In this document: in pieces, positions 27,744-36,391 of the stretch | How positions within the stretch are numbered: position 1 is the first letter of the stretch | Layout of the letters: the number at the start of each line of letters is the position of its first letter | DNA from: Brevibacillus fluminis | GTDB taxonomy: Bacteria; Bacillota; Bacilli; Brevibacillales; Brevibacillaceae | Reading direction: 5' to 3' | Assembly (NCBI RefSeq): GCF_003710825.1 | Contig: NZ_RHHQ01000025.1 | Span: 1-64,000, forward strand | Length of the DNA stretch: 64,000 nucleotides | The notes under the pieces: model-generated | What the model saw: the letters and a program-made list of their open reading frames with translations, nothing else | The model's database searches: none | What the model was told of the DNA's origin: nothing | Position numbers and translations under genes: made by a program

Positions 27744-28235
27744 ATGAGTAAAGAAAGTTCGTTTGACATCGTCTCCAAGATCGAGCTGTCAGAGGTGACG
27801 AATGCGATCAACATCGCGTTAAAGGAAATCGAGAACCGCTTTGACTTCAAAGGAAGCAAAAGCAACATCTCGCTGGAGAAAGAAGAGATCGTCGTGCAAT
27901 CGGATGACGAGTATAAACTGGGTCAAGTGAAGGATGTTCTGCTTAGCAAGCTGATCAAACGCGAGGTATCGGTAAAAAACCTTGAATACGGCAAAATTGA
28001 GCCTGCATCCGGTGGCACCGTGCGTCAACGAGTGAAGCTGATTCAGGGGATCGATAAAGATAATGCGAAGCTAATCAACACGATCATCAAAGATTCGGGT
28101 GTCAAGGTAAAAGCGCAGATCCAGGACGACCAAATCCGTGTGACAGGCAAAAACAGAGACGACTTGCAGCTGATCATTGCTGCGATCCGCAAGGCCGATT
28201 TACCAATTGAGGTGCAATTCATCAATTATCGCTAG
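27744..28235 (+). CDS. YajQ family nucleotide-binding protein
   Basis: 163 residues from ATG 27744 after GAAGGAG, matching the usual YajQ/UPF0234 length. Typical start KESSFDIVSKIELSEVTNAI, then NRFDFKGSKSNI and a C-terminal VTGKNRDDLQLIIAAIR. Two ferredoxin-like domains. Homologues bind cyclic di-GMP in Xanthomonas (XC_3703), and others bind tRNA or nucleotides; in Firmicutes the ligand is not settled. It stands 49 bases after the SDR gene and may be co-transcribed. Confidence 0.9.
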   Translation: MSKESSFDIVSKIELSEVTNAINIALKEIENRFDFKGSKSNISLEKEEIVVQSDDEYKLGQVKDVLLSKLIKREVSVKNLEYGKIEPASGGTVRQRVKLIQGIDKDNAKLINTIIKDSGVKVKAQIQDDQIRVTGKNRDDLQLIIAAIRKADLPIEVQFINYR

Positions 28236-28310
28236 GACAAATTGTGATTCTATCTTTCTCCCTTTCCGCGTATGCATGTACTAAATGGCTTTGGAAAGGG
28301 AGAAGGAAGA

Positions 28311-28787
28311 ATGAAAGTATTCATTATCAATGCCAGACAACTGATGATCGGTGCTGCCGTTCTCTTCGCCGTACTTATTGCGGGAATCGTACTTTTGCTA
28401 AGAGAGCCTCTTGATTCTTCAAGTTCTTCACTAAGTGAACCGACCAGTACGACATCGACGAGCGAGGCGGCTGAGCAGCCAATGGGGTTTGATTTGCCGA
28501 AGCTTGCTATGGATGTCACCATGCAAGACAGCGACAAGGCAGACGTCAAGCTCATTACCGAAAACTTTGAGTTTGTCGGTGACGGGAAAGACGAACTGAA
28601 CGGCATCGTTCACGGAAAAGGCCACGCCCACATTTATTTGGATGGGAAGATGATCGCCCAGGTGTTCGATTCCGAATTCATTTTATCCAAGCTGCCAAAA
28701 GGGGAGCATGACCTGCGCGTTGAGCTTGCCTACGGTAACCACACGCCTTACCATGTAGAAGCGTCACAGAAGCTGGTGGTTAAATAA
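28311..28787 (+). CDS. Membrane-anchored extracytoplasmic protein of unknown function
   Basis: 158 residues from ATG 28311 directly after AAGGAAG. One N-terminal membrane segment (about 10-30, LMIGAAVLFAVLIAGIVLLL), a Ser/Thr-rich linker (35-55), then a beta-rich domain with GKGHAHIYLDGKMIAQVFDSE and LPKGEHDLRVELAYGNHTPY. The latter looks like a small immunoglobulin-type domain with conserved histidines, possibly metal-binding. I do not recognise a named family. Confidence 0.7.
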   Translation: MKVFIINARQLMIGAAVLFAVLIAGIVLLLREPLDSSSSSLSEPTSTTSTSEAAEQPMGFDLPKLAMDVTMQDSDKADVKLITENFEFVGDGKDELNGIVHGKGHAHIYLDGKMIAQVFDSEFILSKLPKGEHDLRVELAYGNHTPYHVEASQKLVVK

Positions 28788-28799
28788 ACGATTGGCGTG

Positions 28800-28831
28800 A
28801 AGCGTTCCGTCTGCGGCGGGCGCTTTGTTTT
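28800..28831 (+). terminator. Terminator after the membrane-anchored protein gene
   Basis: AAGCG (28800-28804) pairs with CGCTT (28821-28825) with a G/C-rich interior, followed by TGTTTTT. Confidence 0.6.
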
Positions 28832-28849
28832 TGCGGTTACAAAGAAAAC

Positions 28850-28883
28850 AGCAAAAAAAATAGCAGGGGAGAGATCCCCTGCT
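28850..28883 (-). terminator. leuCD terminator
   Basis: On the minus strand AGCAGGGGA pairs with TCCCCTGCT around a 4-base loop, followed by ATTTTTTTT. It closes the leuCD transcript. Confidence 0.88.
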
Positions 28884-28981
28884 AGGTTTGGTCATGCTAA
28901 TACAGATAAGAATTTATAAAATTTTTATCCAGTATAAGTGCAACCGCGGCTTAAGCCAAAAGCTTGGCGGAGCCAGGTTTT

Positions 28982-29572
28982 CTAATATCGATGGCTCGCT
29001 TCAAATGCAGCGATTTTATCTTCCTGCTGCAAGGTGATCCCGATGTCATCGAGACCGTTGAGCAGGCAGTAACGGCGATATTCATCGACTTCAAAGTCGT
29101 AGGACAAGCCGTGGTTGTCAGTGATGGTTTTCGCTTGCAGATCGATGGTCAGCTCATACTTCGCATGTTGATTGGCACGGTTGAACAGCTCATCTACTTG
29201 CTCTTCGGACAGCTTGATTGGCAGCATACCGTTTTTAAAGCAGTTGTTGTAGAAGATGTCGGCAAAGGACGGCGCGATGACTGCGCGGAAGCCGAAATCG
29301 TTCAATGCCCATGGCGCATGCTCACGGGAGGAGCCGCAGCCAAAGTTATTGCGTCCGAGCAAAATGGTGGAGTTGCGGTATTCCGCCGTGTTCAGGACGA
29401 AATCTTTGATTTCTTCGCCTTCAGGCGTGAAGCGCCATTCGTAGAACAAATATTGACCGAATCCGGTGCGCTCGATGCGCTTCAGAAATTGTTTCGGGAT
29501 GATTGCGTCCGTATCCACGTTTACGCGATCGAGTGGTGCGGCGATGCCTGTGAGGGTTACAAAAGCTTCCAT
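28982..29572 (-). CDS. leuD: 3-isopropylmalate dehydratase small subunit
   Basis: 196 residues. Swivel-domain subunit of isopropylmalate isomerase, which converts 2- to 3-isopropylmalate in leucine synthesis. Signature DRVNVDTDAIIPKQFLKRI at the N-terminus and NNFGCGSSREHAPWAL near residue 75. AAAGGAG precedes ATG 29572. It follows leuC by 30 bases. leuA and leuB are not in this window, so the leucine pathway genes are split or lie elsewhere. Confidence 0.96.
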   Translation of the reverse strand: MEAFVTLTGIAAPLDRVNVDTDAIIPKQFLKRIERTGFGQYLFYEWRFTPEGEEIKDFVLNTAEYRNSTILLGRNNFGCGSSREHAPWALNDFGFRAVIAPSFADIFYNNCFKNGMLPIKLSEEQVDELFNRANQHAKYELTIDLQAKTITDNHGLSYDFEVDEYRRYCLLNGLDDIGITLQQEDKIAAFEASHRY

Positions 29573-29602
29573 TGGTACTATCTCCTTTCACGTATCCGTG
29601 GA

Positions 29603-31024
29603 TTATGCAGTCACTGTTTCTTTCAACCATTCACGCACATCGACGAAATGTCCGGCGATTGCAGCGGCAGCGGCCATTTCCGGCCCAACCAGATGTGTGC
29701 GGCCATCGCGACCTTGGCGTCCTTCGAAGTTGCGGTTGGAAGTGGAGGCGCAACGGTCACCTGGTTCCAAAATGTCTGGGTTCATCGCCAGGCACATCGA
29801 GCAGCCGGACTCGCGCCATTCAAAACCTGCTTCGATAAAGATTTTGTCGAGACCTTCTTGCTCAGCGCGCTCTTTTACAGCTTGGGAGCCAGGGACGACG
29901 ATCGCGTTGACGGAAGGGGAGACTTTGCGTCCTTTTGCTACGGCAGCAGCACGGCGCAAGTCTTCGATCCGTCCATTTGTACAGGAGCCGATGAACACAC
30001 GGTTGATCGCAATGTCGGTCATTTTCGTGCCCGGTGTAAGACCCATGTATTTCAGTGCGTCTTGCGCAGCTTTACGCTCAGCGACAGTAGTGAAATCTTC
30101 TGGATTTGGCACAGTGTTGTTGACGTTCGTTCCCATGCCTGGGCTGGTGCCCCAAGTTACTTGCGGTTCGATGGAAGCGGCTTCGATGACAACGCGGGTA
30201 TCATACTGTGCGCCTGGATCGGTTACAAGTGTTTTCCAATCTTCTACAGCTGCGTCGAAAGCTTCGCCTTGTGGCGCGTTACGGCGGCCTTTCAAATAGT
30301 TGAAGGTCGTTTCATCCGGTGCGATCAGACCAGCGCGTGCGCCTGCCTCGATGGACATGTTGCAAACGGTCATGCGCTCTTCCATTGTGAGCTTTTTGAT
30401 CGCGTCGCCTGTATACTCGATTACATAGCCGGTTGCGAAATCGGTTCCCCATTTGGCGATGATCGCGAGGATCAAGTCTTTTGCGGTTACACCTGGGAGC
30501 AGGTCGCCATCGACATGAACTTCCAGTGTTTTCGGTTTGGATTGCTGCAAGCACTGCGTTGCCAGTACGTGTTCAACCTCACTGGTACCAATCCCGAAGG
30601 CGAGTGCGCCGAATGCGCCGTGTGTGGACGTATGGCTATCACCGCAAACGATCGTTTTGCCTGGATGAGTCAGGCCGAGCTCTGGTCCGATAACGTGAAC
30701 GATCCCTTGATCCGGGCTGTTCAAGTCAGCCAGCGGCACGTCGAATTCTTTACAGTTGGCAGTCAGTGTCTCCATTTGCTGACGGGAGATTGGGTCTTTT
30801 ACGTTGAAGCGATCAGCGGTCGGGACGTTGTGGTCCATCGTCGCGAATGTCAGATCAGGTCTGCGCACTTTGCGGCCGGCGAGACGAAGACCTTCGAATG
30901 CTTGAGGAGATGTTACTTCATGCACGAGGTGCAGGTCGATATAGAGAAGCGAAGGTTTGCCTTGTTCTTCATGGATAGCGTGGCGATCCCAAATTTTTTC
31001 AAATAATGTGCGAGGTTTCGACAT
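29603..31024 (-). CDS. leuC: 3-isopropylmalate dehydratase large subunit
   Basis: 473 residues, aconitase superfamily, binds the [4Fe-4S] cluster and catalyses with LeuD. Cluster cysteines are visible in VFIGSCTNGRIED and in ESGCSMCLAMNPD (C-x2-C) near the C-terminus. VCGDSHTSTHGAFGALAFG is the family block near residue 130. GGAGGAACCATCG precedes ATG 31024. A LysR-type regulator is transcribed divergently from a 155-base intergenic region with repeats. Confidence 0.96.
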   Translation of the reverse strand: MSKPRTLFEKIWDRHAIHEEQGKPSLLYIDLHLVHEVTSPQAFEGLRLAGRKVRRPDLTFATMDHNVPTADRFNVKDPISRQQMETLTANCKEFDVPLADLNSPDQGIVHVIGPELGLTHPGKTIVCGDSHTSTHGAFGALAFGIGTSEVEHVLATQCLQQSKPKTLEVHVDGDLLPGVTAKDLILAIIAKWGTDFATGYVIEYTGDAIKKLTMEERMTVCNMSIEAGARAGLIAPDETTFNYLKGRRNAPQGEAFDAAVEDWKTLVTDPGAQYDTRVVIEAASIEPQVTWGTSPGMGTNVNNTVPNPEDFTTVAERKAAQDALKYMGLTPGTKMTDIAINRVFIGSCTNGRIEDLRRAAAVAKGRKVSPSVNAIVVPGSQAVKERAEQEGLDKIFIEAGFEWRESGCSMCLAMNPDILEPGDRCASTSNRNFEGRQGRDGRTHLVGPEMAAAAAIAGHFVDVREWLKETVTA

Positions 31025-31089
31025 CGATGGTTCCTCCTAACAATTGACATGAACGTTTGAAAAGTTTGACTTTTCCGTCGTTCACTTGT

Positions 31090-31167
31090 GATAGATCAAA
31101 TTTTACTTGAGTATGGAAGATAGATCAAAGATATAATAGTTATAAGCCGTATAGGTATTGGCTATAA
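31090..31167. promoter_or_regulatory. leuC / LysR divergent control region
   Basis: An 11-base direct repeat GATAGATCAAA stands at 31090-31100 and 31119-31129. A TATAAT (31132-31137) fits as -10 for the LysR gene, with TTGAGT (31107-31112) as a -35 at a long 19-base spacing. An inverted repeat AGCC-N11-GGCT (31145-31163), the T-N11-A type layout of LysR boxes, lies just downstream of the expected start site and suits autoregulation. Confidence 0.5.
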
Positions 31168-31179
31168 AGGAGTACGTCT

Positions 31180-32079
31180 ATGGAATTACGACAAATTCGC
31201 TATGTTTTGGCGGTGGCGGAAGAGCAGAGCTTTTCCCGCGCTGCTGCCAACCTTCATTTGGCTCAGCCTTCACTAAGCCAGCAGATTGCTAAGCTGGAAA
31301 AGGAGTGGGGCGTGCAACTGTTCCACCGCCTCCCCCACCATGTCGAGCTGACGGATGCAGGAGAGCGCTTTGTGCAAGTGGCGCGGCCGCTCTTGGATCA
31401 GGCGGAAGGATTGGAGCGGGAGATGCGCGGCTATGCTAGCGGTGAGATCGGCAAGCTGTTTGTGGGTAGTCTGCCGATCACAGGTGCGTACGTGCTGCCA
31501 CAGGTCATCTCGGAATTCGCCAGCCGCTATCCAGGCGTCGAGCTGCACTTGGTGGAGGAGACATCCAGCATGCTCGAGCATCTGCTCGCCGTGGGTAAAC
31601 TGGATGTCAGCTTGTTGACGATGCCGATCGAGGCACCGACGATCGTACATGAGACGGCCATCATCGAAGAGATTTATCTCGCCGTGCCGCCGGCGCATCC
31701 GTTGGCGGGAAAAAAAGAAATCGATCTGGCTGAGTTGGAAAGCCAGCCGTTTGTTCTATTAAAGGAAGGGCAGGGATTCCGCCAAATTTCCTTGCGGCTT
31801 TGCGAGAAAGCGGGCTTCAAGCCGCGCATTGTATTCGAGAGCTCAAACATCCAGACAGTGCAGTCGCTGGTGGCCGCAGGGATGGGCTTTTCCTTTGCGC
31901 CAGCGATGATTACCGAATCGTCTTGGACGAACAATGCGCCTGTCTATGCGCGGCTCACAACGAGGCCGACGCGGACGCTTGTCGTTGCTTACCGCAAGGA
32001 CAGGCAGCTGTCGCGCCCGACAGAAGCCTTCATCCAGCTTTTAAAGGAAAAAGCGTACGACAATGAAATGCAAGTATGA
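31180..32079 (+). CDS. LysR family transcriptional regulator
   Basis: 299 residues. N-terminal winged HTH (MELRQIRYVLAVAEEQSFSRAAANLHLAQPSLSQQIAKLE) and a C-terminal effector domain of the periplasmic-binding type (about 90-295). ATG 31180 follows AAAGGAG. Its divergent position to leuCD suggests control of the isomerase or of itself; the ligand could be an intermediate such as isopropylmalate, or citrate for CcpC-type relatives. The link to leuCD is inference from context. Confidence 0.88.
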   Translation: MELRQIRYVLAVAEEQSFSRAAANLHLAQPSLSQQIAKLEKEWGVQLFHRLPHHVELTDAGERFVQVARPLLDQAEGLEREMRGYASGEIGKLFVGSLPITGAYVLPQVISEFASRYPGVELHLVEETSSMLEHLLAVGKLDVSLLTMPIEAPTIVHETAIIEEIYLAVPPAHPLAGKKEIDLAELESQPFVLLKEGQGFRQISLRLCEKAGFKPRIVFESSNIQTVQSLVAAGMGFSFAPAMITESSWTNNAPVYARLTTRPTRTLVVAYRKDRQLSRPTEAFIQLLKEKAYDNEMQV

Positions 32080-32135
32080 TAAACTGAGGAAAATTGGCAG
32101 TTCGCCGAAACGAGCGAAACGAAAGGGTGGGAATG

Positions 32136-32483
32136 ATGGTAGAAATCAAAGCAGAAGACGCGTTCCAGCAGGCAATCGCCCAGGACAAGGTGGTTGTGGT
32201 GAAATTTTTTACGACATGGTGCCCGGATTGCCACCGTATCGATCCGTTCATGCCGGATGTCGAGGAAGCGTACAAAGAAAAGCTGACGTTTGTTGAGGTC
32301 AATCGCGATACGCTGCCTGAGCTCTCGCAATCGCTCGAGATCATGGGAATCCCAAGTTTCGTTGCCTTTCAAAACGGCAAGGAGCTGATCCGCTTCGTTA
32401 GCAAGCTGGCCAAAAGCCGCGAGGAGATCGAGCAGTTCCTCGACCGCGCCATACAAGTGAGCGAAGCGCTGAAGCAAGCATAA
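32136..32483 (+). CDS. Thioredoxin family protein
   Basis: 115 residues, no signal peptide. Active site C29-P-D-C32 in FTTWCPDCHRID differs from the CGPC of housekeeping thioredoxin and resembles YtpP/YdbP-type proteins of Bacillus. The cis-proline is in MGIPSFVAF. ATG 32136 lies 5 bases after AGGGTGG; 32133 is the neighbouring in-frame ATG. It starts about 55 bases after the LysR gene. Probable disulfide reductase or redox buffer in the cytosol. Confidence 0.85.
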   Translation: MVEIKAEDAFQQAIAQDKVVVVKFFTTWCPDCHRIDPFMPDVEEAYKEKLTFVEVNRDTLPELSQSLEIMGIPSFVAFQNGKELIRFVSKLAKSREEIEQFLDRAIQVSEALKQA

Positions 32484-32499
32484 TCATAGAAAGCGGAAG

Positions 32500-32531
32500 G
32501 GAACCTGGCATCTGGCTGTCGGGTTCCTTTT
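32500..32531 (+). terminator. Thioredoxin gene terminator
   Basis: GGAACC (32500-32505) pairs with GGTTCC (32522-32527), followed by TTTTG. Confidence 0.65.
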
Positions 32532-32584
32532 GCGTGTGATTCGAATACGTTTTTCGATTGAAGTGACGGGAGGGAGCTTGAGCG

Positions 32585-33505
32585 ATGATTGCATTGCACA
32601 AAAAAGGAGAATGGCTGGAAGGTACGCTGGATAAGCGGTATGCGGGCATTCCATTGGGACAGCTCTTGCGGGAGCAGTGGAAATGGCCAAAGAAAACCGT
32701 CCATCTGTTATTTCAACATAAAGAGCTGTTATTAGATGGAAAGCCCGTCTCACAGCTTGCGGTGGGAGCGGCAGGCCAAAAGCTGGCTGCTCGCTTGCTT
32801 GCGCCGGAAGAGCTTGGCATCGAACCGGTGCATGGCGATCTGGCAGTGCTCTACGAAGATGACCATCTGTTGATCGTCAACAAACCCGCATTTTTGCTGG
32901 TGCATCCGACAGAGCCCGGGCACCGACTGACACTTGATCATTTGGTGGCTGGCTATTTTACCGCGAACGGGATCGAAAGCAAGGTGCGCCACATTCATCG
33001 GCTCGACCAAGACACGTCTGGTGCTGTGTTGTATGCGAAGCACGCGCTGGCGGGTGCGTATCTGGATGAAGCACTGCGCGTACGCAAGGTGAAACGGACC
33101 TATCTCGCTTATGTCCACGGCAAGCTGAAACAAAAGTCAGGCACGATCGACAAGCCGCTCGGCAAAGACAGGCACAACCCGGCGCGCAGGCGCGTGACAC
33201 CGGGCGGCGAGACGGCCATCACGCATTATCGTCTGGTCGAACAGTATACGGCAGCGGCCAAACTTACCTGCCAGCTGGATACAGGGCGAACGCACCAAAT
33301 TCGCGTGCACCTAAGCGACCTCGGTCATCCGCTGATCGGTGACACACTTTATGGCGGCAAAGCAGCTGGCTTGGACCGACAAGCGCTGCACGCGGCCTCG
33401 CTGTCTCTCATCCATCCGTTCGGAGGAGCTACGGTACAAGCCGATGCGCCGTTGCCGGAAGAGCTGATTGAGCTGGAAAAAGTTCTGCAAAACTCGCGCG
33501 CCTAA
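32585..33505 (+). CDS. RluA family pseudouridine synthase
   Basis: 306 residues. Converts uridine to pseudouridine in rRNA or tRNA. Catalytic D141 in the family motif HRLDQDTSGAVLYAKH; LLIVNKPAFLLVHP near residue 95 and TGRTHQIRVHLSDLGHPLIGD near 240 are RluA landmarks. The N-terminal 80 residues could be an S4-like part, but this is not clear. Target site cannot be inferred. The gap before it holds a terminator; it is followed by a spore-coat-type gene. Confidence 0.93.
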   Translation: MIALHKKGEWLEGTLDKRYAGIPLGQLLREQWKWPKKTVHLLFQHKELLLDGKPVSQLAVGAAGQKLAARLLAPEELGIEPVHGDLAVLYEDDHLLIVNKPAFLLVHPTEPGHRLTLDHLVAGYFTANGIESKVRHIHRLDQDTSGAVLYAKHALAGAYLDEALRVRKVKRTYLAYVHGKLKQKSGTIDKPLGKDRHNPARRRVTPGGETAITHYRLVEQYTAAAKLTCQLDTGRTHQIRVHLSDLGHPLIGDTLYGGKAAGLDRQALHAASLSLIHPFGGATVQADAPLPEELIELEKVLQNSRA

Positions 33506-33577
33506 CGCACGATGCCGTGGGGCGCGTGAATAGACTGCCATGGAATGAAAAATCGTTTCGAAAGAGTGGGTACAGCG

Positions 33578-34669
33578 ATGAGAAAACCCCGAATCGGCAT
33601 TCTGACATGGCGGCAAGGCGTGCGGTTTGCAGAGCCCGCTTATTTCAGGCGCCTGCTGGCAGCTGGTGAGCAATTGGGCGCGACTGTCTATTTATTTTCG
33701 CCGCAGGATGTCTCTTTTGCGAGCAAGGAAGTAAAAGGCTACACCCGCACCGCAAAAGGCTGGGAGGCACGGCAGTTTGGCTGGCCAGACGTGGTGATCG
33801 ACCGGTTTCGCTATACGCCAACGCAGGCGTTCAAAGACTATGTGGCTTTTCGAAAAAAGCAGTCGTTTCTGTACGCCAACAACCGGCTCGCAAACAAATG
33901 GAAGGTGCATCAGGTCTTATGGCGCGATCCTGCGATGCACCGTTGGCTTCCGGAGACGGTCAACTATTCCCGTGCTGGACTGAAGGAGATGATCGGCCGT
34001 CATCCGCAGCTCTACATCAAGCCGAGCAACGGTACAGGCGGTCGCGGCATTCTCTGCATGAAGCGGACGAAGCAAGGGTACCGTCTGCTTGGCCGGGATA
34101 GCAAACGAACAAAGGTCGAGAGCGTTCAACCGAATTGGCAGCTAGCTGCCGGAAAGGTGTCGAGCTGGGTGAACAACGGTTTGTTTGTGATCCAGCAAGG
34201 ATTGAATCTCGATCTCATCCCAGGCCGTTCTATCGACATGAGGCTTTTGATTCAAAAAAATGAGCATGGTGAATGGAGCATTACCGGTCAAGGCATGCGT
34301 ATTGGCGGGGCGAAGAGTGCGACAGCCAATCTGCATGGTGGCGGTAAAGCGATGCGGGTCAGACCGTTTCTGGAAGGTCATTTTTCGGCAGGACAGACGG
34401 ATTACATCATGCAGGAATGCGCGCATCTGGCCAAACAGACGGCGAACACAATCGAGCAGCATTTCGGTCGAATGATGGAGCTTGGGCTTGATATCGGTAT
34501 TGATGTGAAGGGTAACGTATGGCTGATCGAGGTGAATCCGAAGCCAGGGCGGGAAATTTTCCGTGAGCTGGGCGCGATGGATACTTACAAGCAAGCGATC
34601 CAGCGTCCGTTGCAGTATGCGCTGCACTTGGCTGCGACACGCGAGAAAGAGAAGATGCGAGCAATTTAG
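33578..34669 (+). CDS. YheC/YheD family spore coat-associated ATP-grasp protein
   Basis: 363 residues from ATG 33578 (an upstream ATG at 33545 has no ribosome binding site). The N-terminus KPRIGILTWR and the DRFRYTPTQAF block match YheC/YheD proteins. The ATP-grasp part (about 140-355) has YIKPSNGTGGRGI, DMRLLIQKN.HGEW and the metal-binding end DIGIDVKGNVWLIEVNPKPGR. Bacillus YheC and YheD are coat-associated. The ligase reaction is unknown. Terminator downstream. Confidence 0.87.
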   Translation: MRKPRIGILTWRQGVRFAEPAYFRRLLAAGEQLGATVYLFSPQDVSFASKEVKGYTRTAKGWEARQFGWPDVVIDRFRYTPTQAFKDYVAFRKKQSFLYANNRLANKWKVHQVLWRDPAMHRWLPETVNYSRAGLKEMIGRHPQLYIKPSNGTGGRGILCMKRTKQGYRLLGRDSKRTKVESVQPNWQLAAGKVSSWVNNGLFVIQQGLNLDLIPGRSIDMRLLIQKNEHGEWSITGQGMRIGGAKSATANLHGGGKAMRVRPFLEGHFSAGQTDYIMQECAHLAKQTANTIEQHFGRMMELGLDIGIDVKGNVWLIEVNPKPGREIFRELGAMDTYKQAIQRPLQYALHLAATREKEKMRAI

Positions 34670-34708
34670 CATCAAATCTAGTGAAAAGGCATTTGCTTCT
34701 CAGAAATT

Positions 34709-34755
34709 AAACAGCCGTGAGCGCCAGTTAGAAAAAGGCGAGCGGCTGTTTTTTA
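34709..34755 (+). terminator. YheC/YheD-like gene terminator
   Basis: AAACAGCCG (34709-34717) pairs with CGGCTGTTT (34743-34751), with an inner GCGCC/GGCG stem and a T-run. Confidence 0.8.
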
Positions 34756-34899
34756 CTTTGTGGACGTGCTATCATTTTCCAATAACGTTAATTTCGTGAA
34801 ACTGATAAGCAAAAGATAGCCAAATGCTACGCCGCAGATTTTGGATAGCGATGATTGATGGGAATGTTTCAATAAATCAAAAAAAGGAACGGTGCTACG

Positions 34900-35370
34900 A
34901 TGATTCTACGAAATATCGAGGAAAAAGACTTTTATGAGATCATCCCTGTCATCAATGATTGGTGGGGCGGCAGACAAATGGCGGACATGCTGCCCAAGCT
35001 GTTTTTCATTCATTTTCAATCGACGAGCTTTCTGATGGAAGAAAACGGTTCCGCCGTCGGGTTTCTTATCGGGTTTCGCTCTCAGTCAATAGTAGGAGAG
35101 GCGTACATTCATTTTGTCGGCGTGCATCCGGAGTATCGGACAAGCGGGATCGCGCGGCGCTTGTACGAGACGTTTTTCGCAGCGGTGAAGGAAAAAGGCT
35201 GTCATACCGTTCGTTGTGTCACATCGCCTGTCAACCGTACCTCGATTCAGTTTCATCGTAAAATGGGATTCGAGATCGAGCAGGGCGCGAAGGAAATCGA
35301 CGGGATCGCGGTGACCCCCAATTATGACGGGAACGGAAATGATCGCGTCCTGTTTGTGAAACGGTTGTGA
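34900..35370 (+). CDS. GNAT family N-acetyltransferase
   Basis: 156 residues. Acetyl-CoA-binding motif A reads HFVGVHPEYRTSGIARRLYETF (about residues 72-93), and motif B follows at VNRTSIQFHRKMGFEIE. ATG 34900 follows AAGGAACGG. The substrate is not predictable: protein N-termini, amino acids or antibiotics are all possible. Single gene. Confidence 0.9.
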   Translation: MILRNIEEKDFYEIIPVINDWWGGRQMADMLPKLFFIHFQSTSFLMEENGSAVGFLIGFRSQSIVGEAYIHFVGVHPEYRTSGIARRLYETFFAAVKEKGCHTVRCVTSPVNRTSIQFHRKMGFEIEQGAKEIDGIAVTPNYDGNGNDRVLFVKRL

Positions 35371-35454
35371 CGTTTGTGTCAGAATGTTCACAACGGAGCA
35401 ACTCCCATTGTTATAAAATGGAAGAGTATAACAGCGTCAAAGGGGGCGTCGCTT

Positions 35455-36273
35455 ATGGATTGGCAAGAAAAGCTGAAAAAACGGGTCGTGTACCAGATTC
35501 CTGGCATGGAGCAAGCCGACGTGATTAAGGATGTTTTGTACAAAACAGCAGGAGACGATAAACTGACGCTGGATGTGTATTACCCGGCTGATCGCCAAAA
35601 GGATGTTCCGCTGCCCGCTGTCATCTTAATTCATGGCGATGCCCCGTGGGAGATGCTAAAGACGATCAAAGATGGCGGACAATTCGTCTCTTGGGGACAG
35701 CTAGCCGCGGCAAATGGGTTGATCGGCATTACGTTCACACATCGTGCTTCGGAACGTTTTCAAGATTTGGCCGGACCGAAGGAGGATATTGTGGACCTGT
35801 TTACCTTTGTGCAAGAGCAAGCGGAAGCGTTTTCGATTGACGCTCGACGAATGGTGATCGTAGCTTTCTCCGCCGGTGGCCCAACTGCCTTTTCTGCAGT
35901 CTTGCAACAAAAGCCCGAATGGCTGAGAGGAATCGTGTCCTACTATGCTTTGATGGACATCGAAGGCTTGCGCGAACACGTGCCGGACGCGCCGGAAGAG
36001 TGGTATTCTCGCTTCCGAGCCGCAACCTATCTTGCGAGCGAGCCGAATAAGATTCCGCCAATACTGATCGTGAAAGCGATGCTCGACAGCCCTTTCTTCA
36101 ACGAATCGATCGACCGTTTCGTCAAACACGCCGAAGAGGCAGCGGTTCCGCATCAATTGCTTATCCATCCGAATGGCCAGCATGCCTTCGATGTGCGGGA
36201 TGATGATGAAACATCGCGTTCGATCATCCAAGAAACGCTTGGGTTCATCAAACAGCGCTTACAAAGTGAATAA
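35455..36273 (+). CDS. Alpha/beta hydrolase
   Basis: 272 residues from ATG 35455 after AAAGGGGGC. Cytosolic, no signal peptide. Oxyanion region LPAVILIHGDAPWE near residue 60; nucleophile elbow VAFSAGGPTAFSA near 145, where the first glycine of G-x-S-x-G is alanine; Asp candidate in ILIVKAMLDSPF; catalytic His in HPNGQHAFDVRDD near 245. Dienelactone hydrolase/esterase-like. Substrate unknown. Confidence 0.82.
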   Translation: MDWQEKLKKRVVYQIPGMEQADVIKDVLYKTAGDDKLTLDVYYPADRQKDVPLPAVILIHGDAPWEMLKTIKDGGQFVSWGQLAAANGLIGITFTHRASERFQDLAGPKEDIVDLFTFVQEQAEAFSIDARRMVIVAFSAGGPTAFSAVLQQKPEWLRGIVSYYALMDIEGLREHVPDAPEEWYSRFRAATYLASEPNKIPPILIVKAMLDSPFFNESIDRFVKHAEEAAVPHQLLIHPNGQHAFDVRDDDETSRSIIQETLGFIKQRLQSE

Positions 36274-36280
36274 ACGAATT

Positions 36281-36306
36281 AGCCGCCAAGGGAAGGCGGC
36301 TTTTTT
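36281..36306 (+). terminator. Hydrolase gene terminator
   Basis: AGCCGCC (36281-36287) pairs with GGCGGCT (36295-36301), followed by T6. Confidence 0.9.
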
Positions 36307-36324
36307 CATTCGATAAAAAGTAGA

Positions 36325-36379
36325 TTGTTTCTTAGCAATGAACATGCTACAATCACTTTGTTCAAACATCCTACGTTTG
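36325..36379 (+). promoter_or_regulatory. Promoter and candidate operator of the GntR-CynX operon
   Basis: TTGTTT (36325-36330), 17 bases, TACAAT (36348-36353). The inverted repeat CAAAC-N7-GTTTG (36363-36379) lies right after the expected start site and just before the Shine-Dalgarno sequence. A repressor bound there would block transcription; autorepression by the GntR protein is inferred. Confidence 0.6.
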
Positions 36380-36391
36380 GAGGTTTACGGA

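Noticed and set aside
28964..31006. 680-codon plus-strand open frame over leuCD
   Set aside because: It is the antisense of leuC and leuD, which are certain genes; the product is Cys/His/Phe-rich with no family and no ribosome binding site.
35215..35245. TGTCACA inside the GNAT gene
   Set aside because: Within coding sequence, and no CGT element at the right distance.
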